From Cardinalis cardinalis (Eukaryota; Chordata; Aves; Passeriformes; Cardinalidae): a stretch of DNA of 64,000 nucleotides. Shown here in pieces: positions 38,830 through 50,800 of the stretch (positions are counted from its first letter, which is position 1; each line of letters begins with the position of its first letter). The stretch spans positions 3,516,485 through 3,580,484 of the forward strand of contig JACDOX010000027.1 of assembly GCA_014549065.1 (NCBI GenBank), in the 5' to 3' direction. The notes under the pieces are model-generated. The model was given only the letters and a program-made list of their open reading frames with translations. It was not told where the DNA came from and ran no database searches. A program made the translations under genes and the position numbers.

Positions 38830-41800
38830 GTCAGAGTGGTGATTTTTATTGGGAATTCTGTACTGCTCTGCTCAAAAGTTTCCNTTTAGCAGTAGCTTAA
38901 TGTATGCAAGTACTTTTCAAGGTGACAGAAAACATAAGCGATGGTTAGAAGAAATGATACTAACTAAAGAAATCTTGTTTAAGTCATCCACAAAATATTA
39001 GAAGAACANTATGTTCATATAACATCTGAGATTNGTATCTAAGTCTGCCTTTCATGGCTTCATGCAATATAATGGGGGAACTGGTCACTTACGGGATATA
39101 AATATTGGTGGGCTAAGAGTTGAAGCTGATTTTCNTATTTTTGAAACAAAATATAATGTGGAACTGTACGAGGAGGAGAAAGTCTTAAAAAGTGGAAGAA
39201 TATCTCTTTCTGAGTGTAACTAATGATTCCAGAGACAGGATTTAGATTATGGATTTTTTTGTCTGATAAAGTTTTGGTTCTTTTTTTTTTTTTTTTTTAA
39301 TCAGTATCATAAGTGTTTCCTTGGGTGCTTTTTATAAGAGTAGTTGGGGAGTTTTTTCTTTCAATGTATTATTTTAATGTTAAGAAATGCTACAGTTTGG
39401 GGGTTTTTTTTGAACCTGTTAATTATGAGGGTACGACATAAGTGCTTTGTAGAACAAGGTTACAGAATAAAGCAACTTTTCTATATAAGATGAATGGGTT
39501 CTGACCCACTGAGCACTTGGAATTTAGAGCCCACATTATAAAGAAACCAATATTTTATTCTAGTAAAGGAATCTGTAAAACTGAAGGACACCCTGACTTG
39601 TCCTTTTGAATTTCAGGCTTCTTCAGTCTTGAGCAAAAGTGGGATGCAGTTTTGTTGATGCAGTTGGAAGAATAGTCTGTGATGCTTTCAGTATTTATTA
39701 TCATATCTTAGGAGGGCCTAAAATTCTCTGTAGAATGAATGGTAACCTCTTGACATAAAAGAAATTATTCTGCAAGCAGCAGATGAATGAAGACTGATTC
39801 CATATGGGTTCGGGTCCTTCATCCCTGATTACCCTGCTACGTGTCACAGGGAACAGCATCTGCTAGGATTAGNTTGGACCTACTTGCTCACTGACTTATT
39901 TCATAACATAATGTCTGTTTGTCCAGCTGCCTGCTGCCAAGCTGATTGTGTCAGCAGAATCTTACTTCCCTTTCACTTGCAAATTTGGCTGAAGTTGGTC
40001 AGTTAATTTGCTGCAAGGAGATGGGGAAAGAACTGGTGTGATCAAAACCACAACTTTTTTTCCTGTGAAGATGGCCAATCCTTCTTTCCCCTCCTCTGAA
40101 GTAAATAATAAAGAAATGTGTGATTAGTTGGTATTTGTCTAAAGAATTTAATTTAGGATTGATTTAGGGTGTTGGTTTTGATTTTCCAATGTTAACTATG
40201 TTCCTGTGTATATTTTTTCATAGTCAGTGATACTAATTGCAAAAGCAATATTCTGATGGCTGATACAACATGCTTCAGACTCCAAACTAGAATTTATTCA
40301 CATCTTTNTATAATTTGGAGGTAGAAAAAATATATACATGAAAACAAATATGCGTATTTCTCAAAGATAAGTGTATTCTTGGGCAGAGTTCTTTTATGGT
40401 TTCTTTTTTTAACAGCAATTTTAGCACCAAGGGAAAATGCACAGACTTCAAATTTTGAATATACACTTCACACTTTATATTGGAATGCTGTCTTCCAGAA
40501 TTTAATGTATATTGAATTCTGTAAGACAGCACTTATGTTGCATGAATATATTGAATATATGACCTCAACTTTTAACTTCCTACAAGGTACTTTCTCCATT
40601 AATGTTGATCCTTTATTTCTAGATCATGATATGTTTTATATGTTTATTTGATGTCCTTCCTTTCAAGTATTGTAGGATTAATATACTGNTTTGTGGCTGA
40701 AAAAGGAGATGGTGGTGTTTATATAATTTTTTGCTATGCAAAGGCATGTATTTTTTCTGTGCAGATATTTGATAGCATTTTTTGTAATACCAGGCCTTGG
40801 AGGCAACACTTTTGTCAGCCCTGAAGATGCTGGATGTTGGGAAATGGCCGATTTTTTCTCTCTGCTCCCCAGAAGAGATCAAGTTAATTCGTCAAGCCTG
40901 TGTATTTGGCAGTGCTGGTAATGAAGTGTTGTATGCAACTGAAAATGACGAGGTAGTTGTCCAAGAGTGTGTATGAATGGGACATGTTTAATCAGTTATG
41001 TATCAAGTTATTCTGAAGGCCAGTAGTATAGTAGTACACCTAGAGAAAGTTGCATGCAAATATGTCTGATTGTTTTATTTGCTACTGAAACATTTTCAGT
41101 TTAAATTAAAGGCTTCTTACNACAATCACAGAACAAAGAGAAGATGGAGTTAGACATTTGTTGCAAATGCATAGTGACAGGATGAGAGGCAGTGGACACA
41201 AACTGCAAGATGGAATTTTCTGATTCGGTCCTAGGAAAAAAATGCCATAAGAGGGGTTAAATCCTGAAGCAATTGNGAGATTTGTTTTCCTTGGACATGT
41301 ACAAGAATCTTTTGAATATGGCCTTGGGTCAACTGTTCTGTTTAGATCTTTGGTGAGCACCGGGGTGGACTAGTTGACCTTTGGAGGAGGCTCTCTGTTG
41401 CAGCCTATGTTATGAGTCTGTGATTTTTTTATAACAGGTTTTTGTGCTTGGCATGAACTGCAGTGGCTGTTTGGGAACAGGAGACATGCAGAGCACTATA
41501 GAACCAAGGAGGTTAGATTCCCTGTGTGGCAAAAAGATAGCCTGCCTGAGTTACGGAAGTGGCCCTCATGTTGTTCTTGCTACAGAAGGTAAAGTGTGAT
41601 CTGAATATTGCTTCTTCAGAGAGTCCATTTAAATTCATCCAGCAGGTGTGAAAGGTCTGGGCTGGTAACATAAGAGAGAAAGTTGAGTATTCTGGGCTGT
41701 TAAGTAAAAAGTATTTTAATTGGCAAATATGACATGTCAGCTGGCTTGTTATTTTCAGGAGTTTTCAAGCCCTACTTTGATCTTGTTACTACTTTTGGAA

Positions 41801-44800
41801 GGGTTTTTTCTTTCACTTCTCTGTTAAGTTTGCAACTTCTGATAGCTCTTGAAATGCATTAGTGGCTACATTATGCCCCTATGTTCTTGTGCCAGCACTG
41901 TCCTTCAGCTGAAATGCATCTTTTCCCTCCAGTACCTACTTTTGGATGTGCTTTAAAGACCCATTGTGTTGCCTTCCAGCCTTCATGCTTCTTGCACTGA
42001 CACTCTGTTATCCACGTTGTGGTAGTGGCTTTTATATTCATAATTAAGTATGTTACACTTGAGGAAAAATAATATTGTGTTCCTAGTGAGGTTCTCTTAG
42101 AGCCTAGTTGATGATATTCACACTTATCTGTCTGTGTTAATGAGAGGAAATGTTTTTCAGTATTCTAGATTATGACTAAAAGCAGGTGAAAATATATTGT
42201 AAATGTGTTCTTTTACTTTCAGTTGTGTTCCATCATTTCCTCCAGTCTTCATAGCAGACCGTTCTGCATGCTTTTTTTATGTATGCGTCTGTATTCCTTT
42301 GAGCTTTGTTCCCGGCAGATCCCACTCATACTCCTTAACCTGATGATGATGTACTGCCAAAGAGCAGGTCAAGAACTGATCCTTGATGATTTTTACTCAT
42401 AACTCCATTTGCATTAATAGCTTTTCTTCAGCACAGCCTTTTTAAACTTAACTNTTAGAGGACTGTTATATGTTACACAATTCTTGTGTTAATTATTGTC
42501 ATTGTCTCTTTGCTGTATGTTTATGTTTTGTGTTTACTGAAATTTGTATTCACATATTGGTGAACTGAGAAAAAGGTTGTTCACTTTTGATAGGATAAAG
42601 TAATTAGATTTAACAAGTTATTGTAGAGAAGTATTGGTTTAGTGTAGCATATTTTGCCTCCTTAGGCAATATGCATATTGTAAGGCAATGAAAGCTTATT
42701 TTTTGAATTTTCCAAAATGGGAAACAGTGCCAGGGCACAGACAAGAAATTCTGATTCTTTGTCAGTAACATAGAAATTGAAATGGGGACTCTGACTGTCA
42801 TTTCATCCTTTTCTCTTCTGTATTACACCATCCCTTTACTTGCAGCAGTATGTTTTCCTTTGCTATGATTATGCTGATACTATCCATTTGGATTTGTGGT
42901 CAACACTGTGTGAGCCTGGTAGCATTGATACATCCATGGGCTGAACAGCCCCATAGGTCATATATGTATTTATACACTTAAGTATGCATATTGTTACTGA
43001 ATTTGACTTTTTAGTTTGTAATTCTGTGTTGTGTACTCATTGGAAAAGTAGAGATTTTTCCACCAGCTCTTTACATTTTTCTTATAGAAGGAGAGGTGTA
43101 TACATGGGGTCATAACGCTTACAGTCAGCTGGGCAATGGTACAACAAATCATGGCTTCATTCCCTGTCAAGTCTCTACTAACTTGGTGAACAAGAAAGTC
43201 ATTGAGGTTGCCTGTGGCTCTCACCATTCCATGGTGTTAACCTCTGATGGAGAGGTGAGTAGAGTGGGAACCAGTATCTGTTTTCTCTTAATGAAACTCA
43301 CATATGTGAGAAACAGCAAAACACTCTGCACCTCTAGCATTAGACCTTGCTTCCTCCAGTCCTCACAGTGGTGATGTAACGCAAATGTTTCAAAAAACTT
43401 GAAACTTGTGAGGGTGTAGCTGTTTTGAAGTGTGTACAGAGCACTGATTTTCTGCCACTTTTGCTTGTAATAACAAATAATGCAGCCAATTCCTTCCTAT
43501 GCTATAATCTACTTTAAATGCTTAGTGGCATTAAAGCTGATGTTAATGTAAATTACATTTGCTGTAAGGAATTTTACCTGCCAAAGTAAAAAGTTTCCTG
43601 GAATTTACCTTGAGGTGGCATTTGTGCCACTTAGATATTCTAGTTTGTGTTCTGGAAAAGTAGCAATGGATTCTTCCAGCATTAACTGCAGCCATCATGT
43701 TTCCTCTTACCTTCAAATGGAGGAACGTAAAAGAATGGAATATATAAAGGCTTAGATCTGCATATTTTTATTAGAAACAGTTCACTTGTAAACCTATGTG
43801 TCTTCCTAGGTCTGAAAACAACACTTTCACATTAAAAAATAAAATTTTTATTCGTATGGCTTTTTTCTCTCTTGAATATGTACTTTGAACTGTATATTAT
43901 AAAGCCATCTTTGATGACAATTCTTTTGCAACAGGTATACACCTGGGGTTATAATAACTCAGGCCAGGTTGGATCTGGTTCAACAGCAAATCAACCAATT
44001 CCTCGAAGAGTTACCAGCTGCCTACAAAATAAAATAGTTGTTAATATAGCTTGTGGGCAGATGTGCTCTATGGCTGTGGTGGAAAATGGAGAGGTAAGAA
44101 ACTTCATGTCAATATTTGGACTGAGTTTTACTTCATGTAATAACTTGGCATGTAGATAATTTCAAAGCCTGTAGCAATGAGCTATTATTCAGAAAAGAAG
44201 TTTACCTTTGCAAACTGCCTTGAGTCTAGCTGCTTATATTGCTCATAACAACCTTNGTTATTATACCACTGCTGTCTTTAGCATAATAAATTATTGTCTA
44301 TACTAGAATCTCAAGTATTGTATGTGAGAGTTGTCAGTGAATGTGAGAACAATCGCTGAATGATATTTTAATTTTCAGTGCTCATATTCATATATCTTAA
44401 GAGAACAAAAGTACATTGCAAATATTTTTTTGTACTGGAGTACCTCTTGAATCTCTCTCATACTTTTTTATCCTCTTTGCAAAGATACAAGGAGGTTGTA
44501 GAGTTCTAGATTTAGTTCATATGAGCTGATGATGTTGGGCAGTATACATCTTGCTAGCTCTATTTCTCCAAACACTTGAGTTTAGAACTAAGTAGATATT
44601 GACTGCAGTAAAACATAATGTCACTGAAATTATCAGAGCTCAGTGTTTTCCCTTTTTCTTATGTTTGGCATAAAGCTGCTTACTCAAACTGTTGTGCGCA
44701 GCTTCCATTTTATAGTTGTTCTAGTGTGTTTTCTGTTAGATTTTGGAATGAGAAATCAGCTCTTTGAAGAAGGGAAGTATTGTNCTGGATTTACTCTGTG

Positions 44801-47800
44801 CTGGCAAGCAGCCATATGAGTCACTGATTTTCTGTTCTTCCTATTAAAATATTGTAGTACTACATAATCTAACTCCTAAAGAGCATGAATGTGGAAGAAT
44901 TCTAGATGAGTACGTAACCTGCATTTTAAAGAAAAACGTGTGTGTATATATGTNTTTATATAGGAAGGTATATGTGTGAATATGTTTGTGTTTACCTAAA
45001 ACAACAAAAAGAAGTGCATAGTAGCAAGCAGCTAACAGTCCCTGTCTCTGTTTCAAGGTCTATGTCTGGGGGTACAATGGGAATGGCCAGCTGGGGCTGG
45101 GCAGCAGCGGCAACCAGCCCACGCCGTGCCGGATNGCAGCCCTGCAGGGCATTCGTGTGCAGCGGGTACGTCTGTGCTGCTCCACCTCAAACCCTCCAGG
45201 AGCCTCTGCAAGAGTCCTGTAGACAGCATATGCTGCCTGTGAAGGAGATAGTCCTTTGTTTAAAAAGTGACATCAGAATAAAACACATGTCCTAAAGTGG
45301 ACCTCTNCCAGCAGGGGAGAAATTGTAACCCGGTGGAGTTTGGTGGAAATTTTGCCATTGACTTCAGTGANGTCAGGATTTTACTTAGAGGACTAGACTG
45401 TTAAAATTGTTTGTTTTGTTTTCTTCTTTTTTTCCTGTGAAAGTTAATTTAAAAATATTGCTGTTATTTTAGTAAGTAACAGAGTCTTTCTAGGATATTC
45501 CATTCTTCATTAACCTCTGCCTTTTTTTTCTGGAAAAATGCTGCAGTTTAGCATTTTGTCTGTCTTGTGGACTGAATTTCGTTTCAGAATGCATTCCAGC
45601 CACAGTGACTTACTGGTGTTTGGAATCTGAATAAATTGCCTCCCACTACATTTGGCTAACATTTGGTATGATTCCACAGTTAGTCTTGACCTTTGGAGGT
45701 TATTGCCCTTTACCAAGTAGNGGGGCTGCCACCAGTGTAACTAGCAAACTGATAACTTCTTTTATTTAATAAGAAATATTTAAAGTTACTGCAGGACTGA
45801 TTCTGGAAGTTTTTAAGTGATTCATGCAAAATAGAGGACACTGACAGGAAAATGATACAAACTGTTAGAAAACATGGGTTTTGTAACTAGTGAAAATTTG
45901 CAAGAGCATTTTGAACTTTGGATCCTATTTATTGTGTTTACTCAGGAAAGCTATGAATTTTTAAAGTATTTTAAAAGAAACTTATTTCATGACATCATTT
46001 TATATTCAGTGCCTAGGATGTAGACAGTAGCTTTGCTAGTAGCAACTACTCTTGGATAGTAACATAATAAAGTGAGTATTATGTTCCCCTGTTCTTGTTC
46101 TTCTGTTTAGAGAGTGAATGCTCCAGCAAGTTTGGATTAGATTCTGTTTCCATCCACTTCCTTTACTTGATACCAATTAATACCATGTTGTAGATCTCCA
46201 CTCAGTAAATAACTTGATGGTTTATTTCACTTAAAGTACATCACATGCTTCATGGATGTCAGTGGTGTATATGTGTTTATGGTGTGTCTTTGCAGATCAT
46301 ATAAAGATAGGTGAGCTAGTTATGAACAATGTGAATTGGATTTTGGTAACTGTCTACTAAGTTACACAAACTCCTGCAGAGCAGGACTGCTGCTGGTAAT
46401 GTTGCCACTGTGTATCTGTATGTGGGGCATGTGCTGCATATATGAAGTGGATTTTTTGGACAATCTGATGTGAGGAGGCAGCTCAACAGGACCAAGGGAG
46501 TTTCCATGAAGTTATGAGTTGATACAGTTCTGGGCTGCCATCAAAATGGAGAGTTTTGTCTCTTCCCTCTCTTTCCTGGTTGATTTTTCTTGTTGCTTAT
46601 CTTGTGTGGTTCTCAGACCATANTGTGAGAGTTTTCTTCCAGTGATGTAAGTTTAGAGAATTACAGAANGGCCTGNGTTGAAAGGGACCTTAAAAACCAT
46701 CNAGTTCCATTCTCTGCCNTGGACAGGGACACCTTCCACTAGACTGGGTTCCTCAGAGCCCCAATAAACCTGGCCTTGAACACTTCCAGGCATGGCAGCT
46801 TATCTCAGCAGAGGATCCTCTGATCCTCTGGCACAGGGAGGGGGCAGTTTTGTGGGGCTGTCAGGGATGAGAGGATCAGACATGGAGACCTTAGCTGTTT
46901 TTCCAGTGGTGAAGCTANTCATATTGCAGCAGTTGTCCTTGGAGCAAGGTCAATGCAAGACAATCTTCACTTTTCTGCGTATTGTTCAAATTTGTCATAT
47001 AGCTTTCTTTCTTAGTTTTCAGCTATTCTTTTTGCTCTGCTCTTACTGTCAGGGTTTCTCATTGGTAAATTTTTTCCCCAGAGTCACTTCATCTACTTNC
47101 CTTCAATTTTTAATAAACTTATCTGTATTTTAAATTTTCACACTAGTCTAGAATCAATGGCATTAACCTATAGCATAAGATGTATCTATCTGTATTAACT
47201 TCCTATTACATAAAAATGAAGTTTTCTTCTTTTTATTATTCCTTACAGGTTGCCTGTGGCTATGCACATACATTAGTGCTAACAGATGAAGGTCAGATAT
47301 ATGCCTGGGGAGCCAATTCATATGGCCAGTTAGGTACTGGGAATAAAAGTAACCAGTCTTACCCTACAACAGTTATTGTGGATAAGGACAGGTAATACTT
47401 ACAGTCTTGCAATCAGACATTGGTTGACATACTCACAGAAGAACTACATAAAATTATGGTATTTTTAATATTTTTTCTTTTTTTTGGGAGAAGGAGCCTA
47501 AAATTTTTTGCAATGGTTCATCTGCTAAATGTGAAGAGAATTTTCACTGAAAGTGCTTGAATCTGTCCCATAACCATCCCTATGAAAGAGAAACTGAACA
47601 TTCTGAGCCTGAATATGCTATTTTCTGCTTCAGCTCACACTGTACTTTAAAGGCCTTAATTGCAGTTTCCCTTCAGTGGTGTAGTTTCATTGCTTGAAAT
47701 CAACAATAAANGCTTTATTGTCTGTGAATATAAATTGTATTTTAATATGCTACTTTTGACAAGAAGTGTACTCAGAAAAAGTGAAGGGTGGACATCTGCA

Positions 47801-50800
47801 ATTTGTGTTATTTCTGCTATTAAATCTGGCTCATAATCCAGGAGAGAGAGAAAGGGAGGAGTTCTTTCTTGGTATTGTGGCCTAAAAATAAAGCTTCAAT
47901 TTTTGCAAGTTAAATATTTTCCTCTAGGTCCTTGAGGGACAGTGGGGCAGTTGTTTCTGTTGTAAAGCCAAGTATGTATATGATCAGAAATCTTAATTTT
48001 GGGCTCCTGTTGTGAGTAAGAAGGAAGGTGAGATGTCCCTCTTAACCCTGTGTCTGAGTACATCATTGTGAGGAAGTGGCATCTCTGCTCTGGTGATGAG
48101 ACATGGCCTGATCTTGAGCATTGCTATTTCTATGTGTGTACTTGTGATTTCACTTCAAATGTTATTGATTTTTTTTCCCAGACACTTTTAAAATGTTACA
48201 ATAAGAATTTAATACAAGTTTTAATGTTGCATGCTACCTTTGGCTTTTGTCGGTCAGAATATGAACTCTTGGTGTCAGTGAAAATACTGCCTCACTAAAG
48301 CCTGCAAGATTTGTGCATACAGCTTTAAACAAGTTGTTTCCCTGCCATTATCCCCAGGCAGCTGAGAACACAAGTAAACAAGCAGTAGTTCAGACTGCAA
48401 AACAGTGGATTGTGTAATGCTGTACACAGTGGGAGTTTTGAAGTCCTAAATCAGTCTTGGGATTAGAGACATAGCCAAGCTAAAGGACACTTAGAAACAG
48501 CTTTAAGTGCTGTTTGGTTTTAAATTTTAATTTTCAAAATGGAAGNCCTTTAAACATAAGTTATAATAAGAAGAAGTATGTTTAACTTCTTGGTTTGTAA
48601 TTGTTATCAATAAGCAAACAGAAAAAAAGACTTCCATTGTCTTTCAATTATAAGCCGAAATGCAATTTTAATTATTTTTAATGCATCCCCATTTCCTCCT
48701 TCATCTTCTCCAAGTATTTGTTCTTTACAGCTTAATACAGCTACTCCCCTCACTGCCCAGCACCACCACAGACATTCAGAGACTTGCAACTCATCATAGC
48801 TTTGCTTGAGAGAGCTGATGGATCAGCAGAGTATGTGCTGCAGCAGATACAGGGCTCTGCTGCCACTCTGGCTGCTCTCTCCCAAGATGCTTTCCCAAAG
48901 AGAAACTTGGAGTGCCTGCTGTTTGCAGAAACACTGGCAGCCCTTTTAATTTTGCTGTGTGTGACCAGAAAGCATTTTTGCTTACATGCACGCTTAAAAG
49001 CATGTCTTGCACTAGAGAATGACAGGAGGCAGTGAGCTGATTCACTGCATTTTGTTCTTAATGAGTGACTCGCTTTTCTCCTTTTGTTTGCTTGCAAATT
49101 CAGGGTGGTGGAGATCGCCGCCTGCCACTCGGCGCACACGTCGGCGGCCAAGACGCAGAGCGGCCAGGTGTACATGTGGGGGCAGTGCCGGGGCCAGTCC
49201 GTCACCTTCCCGCACCTCACCCACTTCGCCTGCACCGACGATGTGTTCGCCTGCTTCGCCACCCCCGCCGTCATGTGGCGCCTGCTCTCCGTAGGTGAGC
49301 CGGAACGTTCTTTATTCTGACACCTTCCANATAGAACTGGTAGCTCATACAACAGTTGCATGTATCTGAAGCCTAAACATAGTTGCTCAAAAAAACTTAC
49401 ANCAGGAATCATAATCATAGTGACATGTTATGTGTGTGTAAGTGGTAATATGGCATGGTAAAAAATTGCTAAAGCCTGATGGCAGGGCTAGACAATTGTC
49501 TGTTTTATTGATGTGGCTCATTGTCGGAACCCAGGAAATTCCTCTGGCTGCCCCGGAGGGCTTGAGCCGCTGCCCGGGGAGTTCAGAGACCTTGGCACAG
49601 AGCCCAAGACCCCTGTGCCTTTGATTTAGCCCTTGGGAAAAAAAAATTACCAACCTTACATGAAGGATTACAAGCCATGACGGTTTAAGTAAAATGATAG
49701 TGAATTTATCACGGGGTGAAAAATAGATTTTTGGGGTTTTTAGAATGGGGGTTCAAGGGACGAGAGGAGGAATCTGGGCGTGTCCAGCCTTTCTCCTTCT
49801 TCTTCTTGGCCTCCCTCTTCTGCTGTGATGTTGGCACTTTTAGATTGGTTTAGAGTAGAAGCTCACTATCTAACATAGGTGATAGGTAATTGTAGGTAAT
49901 TGAAAGTAATTGTAAATATTGTATACATAGTTTTTAGTATAAAAAGATAACACTGCCCCGGGGGAGGCAGAGTGCTTGGACTGTCTTGCTGAGCAGACCT
50001 CGGCAGACCAGGAGGAAGAATTTCCTAGATAAGATACAATAAACAACCTTGAGACCGAGAAATGAAGAGCTCTGGCTCCTTCTTTGACCACTGGGCCGGG
50101 AAAAGAGACTTTCTGACGTATCTGGGGGTCACTCTGACCAGCGAGAGATCCCNAGAGCTCATTTCTATGGGGATGCCCCTCAGATTTGGGGAGGCGTTTT
50201 TTGTGTCACCTCTGTGTGTGACTGTCCAGTGGCTCTGGGTGGAAAATCTGAGTTTGAATTTGGAGATTTGAGTTGAGGAGCTGTGAAGCTTTCTTTGATG
50301 CCCTTAAGCAGACTACTAAGAATTGAGGGATCCAAATTCCCATATTCTGAATTGGCCACAAGCACTCAGTCTCATCACAAGTGATTGTGACCTGATCTTC
50401 TGAAGAGAGAAGTTGCTGGATCTCAGGTGTTTGAAAAGCATTAAGATCTGTCTTGATTGCCTTNAGTAGCAAGAGTTAAGTGTACAGCATTGGTTACCAG
50501 AGAGCTCATTCTTTAGCTACAATTTAATCCCATAAGGGTTTCGAATGAAGTTGCTGGGATGTTGTTGGATTTTTTTGTTTGGTTTCTTGGGTTTGTTTTT
50601 GGTTTTGTTTTTTTTTTATTGTGTGGGTTTTTGGGGGGGCATTGGGATTATTTGACCCTGACTTCAGGGTCCCTTTGGAAATAGAGCTACAACGGTGTAG
50701 CAATGTTGTANCAAAGCATAAGGTGAAGCCTTATAGGAGGAAAGGTTACTTTACTTATAAATAAAACAAGTTTCAGATTCACTTTCAAAGCCACTTTTTC

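Noticed and set aside
40736..40921. 61-codon + frame overlapping exon 3
   Set aside because: It is a +1 shadow of exon 3; the genuine frame reads MLDVGKWPIF and continues in phase into exon 4.
48750..49418. 222-codon open frame on the - strand, the longest in the window
   Set aside because: Its central part is antisense to GC-rich RCBTB2 exon 9, where lack of AT-rich stops keeps all frames open; no domain is recognisable and it contains an N codon.
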